Shown: in pieces, positions 47,027 to 59,866 of the stretch | Position numbering within the stretch: the stretch's first letter is position 1 | Layout: each line of letters begins with the position of its first letter | NCBI GenBank assembly: GCA_030272155.1 | Contig: CP126206.1 | Location: forward strand, 682,001-746,000 | DNA: 64,000 nucleotides | Origin: Tetradesmus obliquus | Lineage: Eukaryota; Chlorophyta; Chlorophyceae; Sphaeropleales; Scenedesmaceae | Direction of reading: 5' to 3' | The notes under the pieces: model-generated | Database searches by the model: none | Seen by the model: only the letters and a program-made list of their open reading frames with translations | Told to the model about the DNA's origin: nothing | Program-made: the position numbers and the translations under genes

Positions 47027-49102
47027 GAATCCAAAACATATGGATATGTTAGCTGTGCTTCTAGCAGCAGTGTGAACAGAAGTAACTGGTCAGGTCAAAC
47101 AACAGCCTGCGGCATCATGGAGTTTGACCGGTCTCAGCTGGGCATGGTACAAATGTAGCGAACAAGTGGCCTACATATAAATGTCAAGCTTTCAACGACG
47201 AATCTAAATCAATTTGAGCTGTTAGCAGTGGCACAGTGTGCTGCAAGAAAAGTGCTAAAACACGTTGCCCTGAAGTGCCCCGACTCGGCTGTTACATATG
47301 TTAACTTGCGCTGTAGAGTGTTGCTGTGGGTGCTGCTGCCTGCAACATGTTTTGATGTGTATTGTAATTCTTCTGGGCTTCCCTTGCTGGCTGATCAGGC
47401 ACTGCAGTTCTGGTGTGCCAAGTGCCCTGCCGCTGCTGTTGCGCTCTGCTGCTTGGCGCTGTGCGCTGCACATACAGTTTCAACTGTCATATCTGTTACA
47501 TACTGCGCAACACCGCTTCAGGCCCACCGGCAGCTGCTGCGCGCGTGCAGCTAGTGTGGCTGCACAGAGTTTGTTGAGTACTAGTATTCTACACAGTTTC
47601 CTGCAAACATCCTTCTTGTGTGATCAAGGCGAATTCTGGAGCTCAAAATTACTAGCAGTTTGGAGCTGCTGCTGCTGGCAGGTGAGGCCCTGCTGTGCAG
47701 TTGGGATGCAAGCAAACCAAAGCAGCAGCACTGGCAGCTGTGCCTTACTGTGCCTGCCACATACAGCAGGTTGCTATGCCAGCATGGCTGTCTGCTTGCA
47801 AGCTGTGTTGATTTGTTGCAAAATGCAGATGCTGCGTTTGTACCATGCCCAGCTGAGACTGTGATTGCATGCCAGCCTTTGCTGCAGCAGTTCTTAGCCT
47901 GCACTGCATCCCTTCTGTTGCTGTTCCTGGACTTGGTGCCTGAAGTGCACACCTACCTTTTTATGCTATGGCTGATGTGCTCCTGCTGCTGCTGGGTATG
48001 CAGCTGATTTTACTGCGGCAGTAGCACTGTTTGCAATCTATGATATCTGCCTGGGCAGGAGCAGCAGCAGCAGCAGACGACAGGAAACGTTACAGCTATG
48101 TGTGCTTTGAATCACGGTGGCATGTGCTTTTCAACTGCAGTTGTTGGTGGGCGTGACAGCAGCAGCATGTGCCAGCAGGTGCCTCACTGCTGCTACCTAA
48201 TTTTTTTGCGAAGGCTTTCAGTACAGCGCTGTGTTCAACGTCGTTTAATGTTCATTCCAAATTGTTTACAGGTGCTGCAGCAACGCGATTGAGCTGCAGT
48301 GCTCTGGACATCCGTGTTGACCCGTCAGGCTCACCTGCAACGTGGGCTTGCGAGGGCCCTTCAGGATTGGTTTTCTGCCTCAACCAAAGGTACGTTGCAT
48401 AATGTGTCGACGATGATGAGTTGGCAGCGTGGCAGCTGTGTGGCTCGGAGCAGGCTTGTTTCAGGGCACCTTTCCGTCTTGAAGTTCTTCACCATACCGC
48501 AGTTTATTTCGGCTCGAGCCATGCTTAAATCAATCATCAAATATAAAAGTTAATTTACCGCAAGGTTTCTTGCAGGCTCCGTGCATAAAGCTTGGCAGGC
48601 CAACAGTCGTCACAACTCACGCGAGTGACAGCAGCAGGAGCCATGTTCAAGAGCTACGAGCGTAGTTGAATTATGCCAGGAATTTTTCCGTTACATTCGG
48701 CAATTCAGCATGACTGCAAATGCCTGTATGTGAAATGGCCACCAAGTGCCTTGCTGCCTTGCAGCAGTTGTTTGAAGCAGGAACCGCTCCTGACAAGTCT
48801 GAGCACCAAAGCACAACATCCACATGTAGTTTACTCATACAATAAGCTTCTGAACATGCCATTTTGTTCCCACACTCGCTCTCAGGTGAACACCAGGAAG
48901 TAACCACCCTACAGCAGCATGGTGCCAGCACCTCCCAAGCCCCGGGCGGTGCGAACATGCAGGACGGCGACAAGCGCAGGTGCCCTCAAACAGGTGAGCT
49001 CAAGGGCTCTCTGAGTGACACCCTGTGCACTGCTGGCTAGCCATCTTGCATGCAGCTGACAGCCACAATCCCTACATGCCATGCAGCAGCACAACAGCAG
49101 AC

Positions 49103-51306
49103 TCAGCGCTGGTCTTTCCTGGGGTAGTCGCCAGCAGTGCCGCGGCGCTGCTTCCCGTCTCGGCACACACAAAGACTCCTCTTGCGGCTGCGCACCATGT
49201 TCCACAAATCTGGCAGCTTCAATACATCAGCCATGACAGATGCAGCTGTGATCTTCATAAAGGTGTTGTACAGGCCGTGCTGCAGGTCTCGCGGCTTCAC
49301 ATCAGCACCACCCAGCTGGCAGCTGTTATACAAGTAGTTGCGGAAGGCTGCTTTGAGGCTGCCAAATGCATGTTCAATGGGCTTGTTGAAATCTGGGGAG
49401 TAGGGTGCAAAGTGCAGCAGTTGATCTTCATTGATGCCACCTGCAACCAACATCTGTAGGCCATCCTTCCCCAGGTGAACACTTGGGTTGTCAAAGATGT
49501 ACAGCGGCGTAGTGCCGCGCTGCGCCTGCTGTTGGTTGGCTATGTCTTTGATCTCCATCATGCAGTGAACAAACTCCAGCTGAGTCATGCTCTTGGCCTG
49601 CTGGGTTGGTTTGTCCTTCAACTGCAGGTGCAAGAATTGCCGGATTGGCAGCGCGCAGCCTTGTTAGCAGCGCAGGAGCGCAACGCAGCGGTGTGGATGG
49701 ATGCGATGGGACGCTTCTACATCAGGCTCAGTGCAGACAAGGTCAGATACATCACCAAGTCTATGAGGGGGCAGAGATTGTTCTGGGGCTTGACTGGCTG
49801 CTTGCCAGGTGTGCAGCACTTCAAGTTCTGCGCGCCGCGTGCAGTCGCCACAGCAGCAGCGCTTCAGTGCAAGATGTGTGCATGTGTGCTGGCTGATATG
49901 GTTGGCACATGCATGGGCTACATGCACACAAGCGAGGAGCAGCTGGTGTGCATGCTGTACTGGTTAGGCACCAGCAGCAGTATGTGTGCTCAGGTAGCAG
50001 TGGACTGGTGGGATGGGCGGATTGATTTCCTCCATGCACAGCACAACATGCTGATTCAAGCTGATGGCTCATGTCATGACAAGGGTTATTACAGCAGCAG
50101 CAGGCAGCTGGTGCTGGAGCGCGACTTTGAGTTCTGCGCTGCAGCATATGACAACTGGCTGCAGCCAGGGGGCAGTGTGCTGCGCGTGAGCACGCGCGGA
50201 TGTGACATGCACCAATCCTTGCACATTGGTTTCCAGCTTGCTGCTGCAGGTGGTGTCATTGTACTGTCACCAAGTTACTCTGCTGTTATGTTCACAGCAG
50301 AGGACGGGCAGCGCTGCAGCTTCACTACAGCACTAAAAAAAGCACTGCGGGACTGTTACTACACAGTACAGCAGGGCTGGCATGTCTTTCAATGGCAGGC
50401 GCCTGCGCAGTAGCAGCGCACACTCACCATGTACGGTACATTGAGGTTGCCAACATGGTCCTTGTTGTCTGTTGTGCCGGTGACAAACTTGCAGTAGACG
50501 GGCCCGTGCACAGCGTTGACGGCGCAGACAAAGTGCAACTTGACCGGCTCTGCGTCCTTGCCCTTGCGCATCCATTTGCATGGCAGCACAGCATGCACGT
50601 TTTCATCGTGTGCATCACAATAGACCTTGACGGAGCCGCCTGCCAGGTCTGACATCCAGAATTTGCACTCATCAATGAAATATATGCGCTGCAGCATGTC
50701 GGGGTCACTTTGGTACTTCTGCCACAGCGCCGCAGCTGCTGCCTTTCGCCTTTGTTTCTGTATCTTTGTCAAGTCCAGCTTCACATCTATTCTCCTGCGC
50801 ACCAGGTCGGGGTCAGCCCATTTCATGTACTTCAGCAGTCTCTTGGGTGTGATGTTGTAGTCAGTGCACAGCTGGCGCAGTGTGTCATTTTCCTGACATG
50901 CGACTTCGATTGAAGTCCACCACACGTGCACATCAACCTTTCTCTTTGATTCTGCAGATGGGTAGGCCTTTACCACCTTGCCAGCCTTGAATATTGTGCT
51001 GGCATGGAAGGCGACAGCATGTGGGACATTTGAGGGCCTGCCGCCATGCTTGGGTGTAGCCACTGTGCCGTTTGCTGTGAAGTTCTTGTGATGAAGTTTG
51101 CAGAACCGGTTCAGGTCCCCGTGTACCTCCTTGGCGTAGTCAGGGTACTGCTCTCTGTAATAATATGCGGGCGTAAACTTTTCGTCAGCTGTGGTCAAAG
51201 CCATTATCACACACACCACCGCCGCCACCCTCATGGCCGTGGTGCTGCGGTTGCTCTTCCATCCTGAAGGGTGCTTGCGCACCATGGACAGCCCCCCTGC
51301 AGGCAT
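49103..51306 (-). CDS. DDE transposase, copy 2
   Basis: Exons 51,306-50,428 and 49,621-49,103. Protein sequence as in copy 1, including the DDE triad and intron junctions. Confidence 0.85.
49697..50413 (+). CDS. Vsr/DUF559-like nuclease, copy 2
   Basis: 238 aa, identical in translation to copy 1; lies inside the copy 2 transposase intron 49,622-50,427. Confidence 0.65.
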   Translation: MDAMGRFYIRLSADKVRYITKSMRGQRLFWGLTGCLPGVQHFKFCAPRAVATAAALQCKMCACVLADMVGTCMGYMHTSEEQLVCMLYWLGTSSSMCAQVAVDWWDGRIDFLHAQHNMLIQADGSCHDKGYYSSSRQLVLERDFEFCAAAYDNWLQPGGSVLRVSTRGCDMHQSLHIGFQLAAAGGVIVLSPSYSAVMFTAEDGQRCSFTTALKKALRDCYYTVQQGWHVFQWQAPAQ

Positions 51307-53382
51307 GAATCCAAAACATATGGATATGTTAGCTGTGCTTCTAGCAGCAGTGTGAACAGAAGTAACTGGTCAGGTCAAACAACAGCCTGCGGCATCATGG
51401 AGTTTGACCGGTCTCAGCTGGGCATGGTACAAATGTAGCGAACAAGTGGCCTACATATAAATGTCAAGCTTTCAACGACGAATCTAAATCAATTTGAGCT
51501 GTTAGCAGTGGCACAGTGTGCTGCAAGAAAAGTGCTAAAACACGTTGCCCTGAAGTGCCCCGACTCGGCTGTTACATATGTTAACTTGCGCTGTAGAGTG
51601 TTGCTGTGGGTGCTGCTGCCTGCAACATGTTTTGATGTGTATTGTAATTCTTCTGGGCTTCCCTTGCTGGCTGATCAGGCACTGCAGTTCTGGTGTGCCA
51701 AGTGCCCTGCCGCTGCTGTTGCGCTCTGCTGCTTGGCGCTGTGCGCTGCACATACAGTTTCAACTGTCATATCTGTTACATACTGCGCAACACCGCTTCA
51801 GGCCCACCGGCAGCTGCTGCGCGCGTGCAGCTAGTGTGGCTGCACAGAGTTTGTTGAGTACTAGTATTCTACACAGTTTCCTGCAAACATCCTTCTTGTG
51901 TGATCAAGGCGAATTCTGGAGCTCAAAATTACTAGCAGTTTGGAGCTGCTGCTGCTGGCAGGTGAGGCCCTGCTGTGCAGTTGGGATGCAAGCAAACCAA
52001 AGCAGCAGCACTGGCAGCTGTGCCTTACTGTGCCTGCCACATACAGCAGGTTGCTATGCCAGCATGGCTGTCTGCTTGCAAGCTGTGTTGATTTGTTGCA
52101 AAATGCAGATGCTGCGTTTGTACCATGCCCAGCTGAGACTGTGATTGCATGCCAGCCTTTGCTGCAGCAGTTCTTAGCCTGCACTGCATCCCTTCTGTTG
52201 CTGTTCCTGGACTTGGTGCCTGAAGTGCACACCTACCTTTTTATGCTATGGCTGATGTGCTCCTGCTGCTGCTGGGTATGCAGCTGATTTTACTGCGGCA
52301 GTAGCACTGTTTGCAATCTATGATATCTGCCTGGGCAGGAGCAGCAGCAGCAGCAGACGACAGGAAACGTTACAGCTATGTGTGCTTTGAATCACGGTGG
52401 CATGTGCTTTTCAACTGCAGTTGTTGGTGGGCGTGACAGCAGCAGCATGTGCCAGCAGGTGCCTCACTGCTGCTACCTAATTTTTTTGCGAAGGCTTTCA
52501 GTACAGCGCTGTGTTCAACGTCGTTTAATGTTCATTCCAAATTGTTTACAGGTGCTGCAGCAACGCGATTGAGCTGCAGTGCTCTGGACATCCGTGTTGA
52601 CCCGTCAGGCTCACCTGCAACGTGGGCTTGCGAGGGCCCTTCAGGATTGGTTTTCTGCCTCAACCAAAGGTACGTTGCATAATGTGTCGACGATGATGAG
52701 TTGGCAGCGTGGCAGCTGTGTGGCTCGGAGCAGGCTTGTTTCAGGGCACCTTTCCGTCTTGAAGTTCTTCACCATACCGCAGTTTATTTCGGCTCGAGCC
52801 ATGCTTAAATCAATCATCAAATATAAAAGTTAATTTACCGCAAGGTTTCTTGCAGGCTCCGTGCATAAAGCTTGGCAGGCCAACAGTCGTCACAACTCAC
52901 GCGAGTGACAGCAGCAGGAGCCATGTTCAAGAGCTACGAGCGTAGTTGAATTATGCCAGGAATTTTTCCGTTACATTCGGCAATTCAGCATGACTGCAAA
53001 TGCCTGTATGTGAAATGGCCACCAAGTGCCTTGCTGCCTTGCAGCAGTTGTTTGAAGCAGGAACCGCTCCTGACAAGTCTGAGCACCAAAGCACAACATC
53101 CACATGTAGTTTACTCATACAATAAGCTTCTGAACATGCCATTTTGTTCCCACACTCGCTCTCAGGTGAACACCAGGAAGTAACCACCCTACAGCAGCAT
53201 GGTGCCAGCACCTCCCAAGCCCCGGGCGGTGCGAACATGCAGGACGGCGACAAGCGCAGGTGCCCTCAAACAGGTGAGCTCAAGGGCTCTCTGAGTGACA
53301 CCCTGTGCACTGCTGGCTAGCCATCTTGCATGCAGCTGACAGCCACAATCCCTACATGCCATGCAGCAGCACAACAGCAGAC

Positions 53383-55586
53383 TCAGCGCTGGTCTTTCCT
53401 GGGGTAGTCGCCAGCAGTGCCGCGGCGCTGCTTCCCGTCTCGGCACACACAAAGACTCCTCTTGCGGCTGCGCACCATGTTCCACAAATCTGGCAGCTTC
53501 AATACATCAGCCATGACAGATGCAGCTGTGATCTTCATAAAGGTGTTGTACAGGCCGTGCTGCAGGTCTCGCGGCTTCACATCAGCACCACCCAGCTGGC
53601 AGCTGTTATACAAGTAGTTGCGGAAGGCTGCTTTGAGGCTGCCAAATGCATGTTCAATGGGCTTGTTGAAATCTGGGGAGTAGGGTGCAAAGTGCAGCAG
53701 TTGATCTTCATTGATGCCACCTGCAACCAACATCTGTAGGCCATCCTTCCCCAGGTGAACACTTGGGTTGTCAAAGATGTACAGCGGCGTAGTGCCGCGC
53801 TGCGCCTGCTGTTGGTTGGCTATGTCTTTGATCTCCATCATGCAGTGAACAAACTCCAGCTGAGTCATGCTCTTGGCCTGCTGGGTTGGTTTGTCCTTCA
53901 ACTGCAGGTGCAAGAATTGCCGGATTGGCAGCGCGCAGCCTTGTTAGCAGCGCAGGAGCGCAACGCAGCGGTGTGGATGGATGCGATGGGACGCTTCTAC
54001 ATCAGGCTCAGTGCAGACAAGGTCAGATACATCACCAAGTCTATGAGGGGGCAGAGATTGTTCTGGGGCTTGACTGGCTGCTTGCCAGGTGTGCAGCACT
54101 TCAAGTTCTGCGCGCCGCGTGCAGTCGCCACAGCAGCAGCGCTTCAGTGCAAGATGTGTGCATGTGTGCTGGCTGATATGGTTGGCACATGCATGGGCTA
54201 CATGCACACAAGCGAGGAGCAGCTGGTGTGCATGCTGTACTGGTTAGGCACCAGCAGCAGTATGTGTGCTCAGGTAGCAGTGGACTGGTGGGATGGGCGG
54301 ATTGATTTCCTCCATGCACAGCACAACATGCTGATTCAAGCTGATGGCTCATGTCATGACAAGGGTTATTACAGCAGCAGCAGGCAGCTGGTGCTGGAGC
54401 GCGACTTTGAGTTCTGCGCTGCAGCATATGACAACTGGCTGCAGCCAGGGGGCAGTGTGCTGCGCGTGAGCACGCGCGGATGTGACATGCACCAATCCTT
54501 GCACATTGGTTTCCAGCTTGCTGCTGCAGGTGGTGTCATTGTACTGTCACCAAGTTACTCTGCTGTTATGTTCACAGCAGAGGACGGGCAGCGCTGCAGC
54601 TTCACTACAGCACTAAAAAAAGCACTGCGGGACTGTTACTACACAGTACAGCAGGGCTGGCATGTCTTTTAATGGCAGGCGCCTGCGCAGTAGCAGCGCA
54701 CACTCACCATGTACGGTACATTGAGGTTGCCAACATGGTCCTTGTTGTCTGTTGTGCCGGTGACAAACTTGCAGTAGACGGGCCCGTGCACAGCGTTGAC
54801 GGCGCAGACAAAGTGCAACTTGACCGGCTCTGCGTCCTTGCCCTTGCGCATCCATTTGCATGGCAGCACAGCATGCACGTTTTCATCGTGTGCATCACAA
54901 TAGACCTTGACGGAGCCGCCTGCCAGGTCTGACATCCAGAATTTGCACTCATCAATGAAATATATGCGCTGCAGCATGTCGGGGTCACTTTGGTACTTCT
55001 GCCACAGCGCCGCAGCTGCTGCCTTTCGCCTTTGTTTCTGTATCTTTGTCAAGTCCAGCTTCACATCTATTCTCCTGCGCACCAGGTCGGGGTCAGCCCA
55101 TTTCATGTACTTCAGCAGTCTCTTGGGTGTGATGTTGTAGTCAGTGCACAGCTGGCGCAGTGTGTCATTTTCCTGACATGCGACTTCGATTGAAGTCCAC
55201 CACACGTGCACATCAACCTTTCTCTTTGATTCTGCAGATGGGTAGGCCTTTACCACCTTGCCAGCCTTGAATATTGTGCTGGCATGGAAGGCGACAGCAT
55301 GTGGGACATTTGAGGGCCTGCCGCCATGCTTGGGTGTAGCCACTGTGCCGTTTGCTGTGAAGTTCTTGTGATGAAGTTTGCAGAACCGGTTCAGGTCCCC
55401 GTGTACCTCCTTGGCGTAGTCAGGGTACTGCTCTCTGTAATAATATGCGGGCGTAAACTTTTCGTCAGCTGTGGTCAAAGCCATTATCACACACACCACC
55501 GCCGCCACCCTCATGGCCGTGGTGCTGCGGTTGCTCTTCCATCCTGAAGGGTGCTTGCGCACCATGGACAGCCCCCCTGCAGGCAT
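53383..55586 (-). CDS. DDE transposase, copy 3
   Basis: Exons 55,586-54,708 and 53,901-53,383. Translation as in copy 1; the single base change of this copy falls in the intron and so does not affect the transposase. Confidence 0.85.
53977..54672 (+). CDS. Vsr/DUF559-like nuclease, copy 3, seven residues shorter
   Basis: CAA becomes TAA at 54,670-54,672, so the protein is 231 aa and ends at WHVF instead of QWQAPAQ. All motif residues precede the change, so function may be kept. Confidence 0.65.
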   Translation: MDAMGRFYIRLSADKVRYITKSMRGQRLFWGLTGCLPGVQHFKFCAPRAVATAAALQCKMCACVLADMVGTCMGYMHTSEEQLVCMLYWLGTSSSMCAQVAVDWWDGRIDFLHAQHNMLIQADGSCHDKGYYSSSRQLVLERDFEFCAAAYDNWLQPGGSVLRVSTRGCDMHQSLHIGFQLAAAGGVIVLSPSYSAVMFTAEDGQRCSFTTALKKALRDCYYTVQQGWHVF

Positions 55587-57662
55587 GAATCCAAAACATA
55601 TGGATATGTTAGCTGTGCTTCTAGCAGCAGTGTGAACAGAAGTAACTGGTCAGGTCAAACAACAGCCTGCGGCATCATGGAGTTTGACCGGTCTCAGCTG
55701 GGCATGGTACAAATGTAGCGAACAAGTGGCCTACATATAAATGTCAAGCTTTCAACGACGAATCTAAATCAATTTGAGCTGTTAGCAGTGGCACAGTGTG
55801 CTGCAAGAAAAGTGCTAAAACACGTTGCCCTGAAGTGCCCCGACTCGGCTGTTACATATGTTAACTTGCGCTGTAGAGTGTTGCTGTGGGTGCTGCTGCC
55901 TGCAACATGTTTTGATGTGTATTGTAATTCTTCTGGGCTTCCCTTGCTGGCTGATCAGGCACTGCAGTTCTGGTGTGCCAAGTGCCCTGCCGCTGCTGTT
56001 GCGCTCTGCTGCTTGGCGCTGTGCGCTGCACATACAGTTTCAACTGTCATATCTGTTACATACTGCGCAACACCGCTTCAGGCCCACCGGCAGCTGCTGC
56101 GCGCGTGCAGCTAGTGTGGCTGCACAGAGTTTGTTGAGTACTAGTATTCTACACAGTTTCCTGCAAACATCCTTCTTGTGTGATCAAGGCGAATTCTGGA
56201 GCTCAAAATTACTAGCAGTTTGGAGCTGCTGCTGCTGGCAGGTGAGGCCCTGCTGTGCAGTTGGGATGCAAGCAAACCAAAGCAGCAGCACTGGCAGCTG
56301 TGCCTTACTGTGCCTGCCACATACAGCAGGTTGCTATGCCAGCATGGCTGTCTGCTTGCAAGCTGTGTTGATTTGTTGCAAAATGCAGATGCTGCGTTTG
56401 TACCATGCCCAGCTGAGACTGTGATTGCATGCCAGCCTTTGCTGCAGCAGTTCTTAGCCTGCACTGCATCCCTTCTGTTGCTGTTCCTGGACTTGGTGCC
56501 TGAAGTGCACACCTACCTTTTTATGCTATGGCTGATGTGCTCCTGCTGCTGCTGGGTATGCAGCTGATTTTACTGCGGCAGTAGCACTGTTTGCAATCTA
56601 TGATATCTGCCTGGGCAGGAGCAGCAGCAGCAGCAGACGACAGGAAACGTTACAGCTATGTGTGCTTTGAATCACGGTGGCATGTGCTTTTCAACTGCAG
56701 TTGTTGGTGGGCGTGACAGCAGCAGCATGTGCCAGCAGGTGCCTCACTGCTGCTACCTAATTTTTTTGCGAAGGCTTTCAGTACAGCGCTGTGTTCAACG
56801 TCGTTTAATGTTCATTCCAAATTGTTTACAGGTGCTGCAGCAACGCGATTGAGCTGCAGTGCTCTGGACATCCGTGTTGACCCGTCAGGCTCACCTGCAA
56901 CGTGGGCTTGCGAGGGCCCTTCAGGATTGGTTTTCTGCCTCAACCAAAGGTACGTTGCATAATGTGTCGACGATGATGAGTTGGCAGCGTGGCAGCTGTG
57001 TGGCTCGGAGCAGGCTTGTTTCAGGGCACCTTTCCGTCTTGAAGTTCTTCACCATACCGCAGTTTATTTCGGCTCGAGCCATGCTTAAATCAATCATCAA
57101 ATATAAAAGTTAATTTACCGCAAGGTTTCTTGCAGGCTCCGTGCATAAAGCTTGGCAGGCCAACAGTCGTCACAACTCACGCGAGTGACAGCAGCAGGAG
57201 CCATGTTCAAGAGCTACGAGCGTAGTTGAATTATGCCAGGAATTTTTCCGTTACATTCGGCAATTCAGCATGACTGCAAATGCCTGTATGTGAAATGGCC
57301 ACCAAGTGCCTTGCTGCCTTGCAGCAGTTGTTTGAAGCAGGAACCGCTCCTGACAAGTCTGAGCACCAAAGCACAACATCCACATGTAGTTTACTCATAC
57401 AATAAGCTTCTGAACATGCCATTTTGTTCCCACACTCGCTCTCAGGTGAACACCAGGAAGTAACCACCCTACAGCAGCATGGTGCCAGCACCTCCCAAGC
57501 CCCGGGCGGTGCGAACATGCAGGACGGCGACAAGCGCAGGTGCCCTCAAACAGGTGAGCTCAAGGGCTCTCTGAGTGACACCCTGTGCACTGCTGGCTAG
57601 CCATCTTGCATGCAGCTGACAGCCACAATCCCTACATGCCATGCAGCAGCACAACAGCAGAC

Positions 57663-59866
57663 TCAGCGCTGGTCTTTCCTGGGGTAGTCGCCAGCAGTGC
57701 CGCGGCGCTGCTTCCCGTCTCGGCACACACAAAGACTCCTCTTGCGGCTGCGCACCATGTTCCACAAATCTGGCAGCTTCAATACATCAGCCATGACAGA
57801 TGCAGCTGTGATCTTCATAAAGGTGTTGTACAGGCCGTGCTGCAGGTCTCGCGGCTTCACATCAGCACCACCCAGCTGGCAGCTGTTATACAAGTAGTTG
57901 CGGAAGGCTGCTTTGAGGCTGCCAAATGCATGTTCAATGGGCTTGTTGAAATCTGGGGAGTAGGGTGCAAAGTGCAGCAGTTGATCTTCATTGATGCCAC
58001 CTGCAACCAACATCTGTAGGCCATCCTTCCCCAGGTGAACACTTGGGTTGTCAAAGATGTACAGCGGCGTAGTGCCGCGCTGCGCCTGCTGTTGGTTGGC
58101 TATGTCTTTGATCTCCATCATGCAGTGAACAAACTCCAGCTGAGTCATGCTCTTGGCCTGCTGGGTTGGTTTGTCCTTCAACTGCAGGTGCAAGAATTGC
58201 CGGATTGGCAGCGCGCAGCCTTGTTAGCAGCGCAGGAGCGCAACGCAGCGGTGTGGATGGATGCGATGGGACGCTTCTACATCAGGCTCAGTGCAGACAA
58301 GGTCAGATACATCACCAAGTCTATGAGGGGGCAGAGATTGTTCTGGGGCTTGACTGGCTGCTTGCCAGGTGTGCAGCACTTCAAGTTCTGCGCGCCGCGT
58401 GCAGTCGCCACAGCAGCAGCGCTTCAGTGCAAGATGTGTGCATGTGTGCTGGCTGATATGGTTGGCACATGCATGGGCTACATGCACACAAGCGAGGAGC
58501 AGCTGGTGTGCATGCTGTACTGGTTAGGCACCAGCAGCAGTATGTGTGCTCAGGTAGCAGTGGACTGGTGGGATGGGCGGATTGATTTCCTCCATGCACA
58601 GCACAACATGCTGATTCAAGCTGATGGCTCATGTCATGACAAGGGTTATTACAGCAGCAGCAGGCAGCTGGTGCTGGAGCGCGACTTTGAGTTCTGCGCT
58701 GCAGCATATGACAACTGGCTGCAGCCAGGGGGCAGTGTGCTGCGCGTGAGCACGCGCGGATGTGACATGCACCAATCCTTGCACATTGGTTTCCAGCTTG
58801 CTGCTGCAGGTGGTGTCATTGTACTGTCACCAAGTTACTCTGCTGTTATGTTCACAGCAGAGGACGGGCAGCGCTGCAGCTTCACTACAGCACTAAAAAA
58901 AGCACTGCGGGACTGTTACTACACAGTACAGCAGGGCTGGCATGTCTTTCAATGGCAGGCGCCTGCGCAGTAGCAGCGCACACTCACCATGTACGGTACA
59001 TTGAGGTTGCCAACATGGTCCTTGTTGTCTGTTGTGCCGGTGACAAACTTGCAGTAGACGGGCCCGTGCACAGCGTTGACGGCGCAGACAAAGTGCAACT
59101 TGACCGGCTCTGCGTCCTTGCCCTTGCGCATCCATTTGCATGGCAGCACAGCATGCACGTTTTCATCGTGTGCATCACAATAGACCTTGACGGAGCCGCC
59201 TGCCAGGTCTGACATCCAGAATTTGCACTCATCAATGAAATATATGCGCTGCAGCATGTCGGGGTCACTTTGGTACTTCTGCCACAGCGCCGCAGCTGCT
59301 GCCTTTCGCCTTTGTTTCTGTATCTTTGTCAAGTCCAGCTTCACATCTATTCTCCTGCGCACCAGGTCGGGGTCAGCCCATTTCATGTACTTCAGCAGTC
59401 TCTTGGGTGTGATGTTGTAGTCAGTGCACAGCTGGCGCAGTGTGTCATTTTCCTGACATGCGACTTCGATTGAAGTCCACCACACGTGCACATCAACCTT
59501 TCTCTTTGATTCTGCAGATGGGTAGGCCTTTACCACCTTGCCAGCCTTGAATATTGTGCTGGCATGGAAGGCGACAGCATGTGGGACATTTGAGGGCCTG
59601 CCGCCATGCTTGGGTGTAGCCACTGTGCCGTTTGCTGTGAAGTTCTTGTGATGAAGTTTGCAGAACCGGTTCAGGTCCCCGTGTACCTCCTTGGCGTAGT
59701 CAGGGTACTGCTCTCTGTAATAATATGCGGGCGTAAACTTTTCGTCAGCTGTGGTCAAAGCCATTATCACACACACCACCGCCGCCACCCTCATGGCCGT
59801 GGTGCTGCGGTTGCTCTTCCATCCTGAAGGGTGCTTGCGCACCATGGACAGCCCCCCTGCAGGCAT
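57663..59866 (-). CDS. DDE transposase, copy 4
   Basis: Exons 59,866-58,988 and 58,181-57,663. Translation as in copy 1. Confidence 0.85.
58257..58973 (+). CDS. Vsr/DUF559-like nuclease, copy 4
   Basis: 238 aa, identical in translation to copy 1; inside intron 58,182-58,987. Confidence 0.65.
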   Translation: MDAMGRFYIRLSADKVRYITKSMRGQRLFWGLTGCLPGVQHFKFCAPRAVATAAALQCKMCACVLADMVGTCMGYMHTSEEQLVCMLYWLGTSSSMCAQVAVDWWDGRIDFLHAQHNMLIQADGSCHDKGYYSSSRQLVLERDFEFCAAAYDNWLQPGGSVLRVSTRGCDMHQSLHIGFQLAAAGGVIVLSPSYSAVMFTAEDGQRCSFTTALKKALRDCYYTVQQGWHVFQWQAPAQ

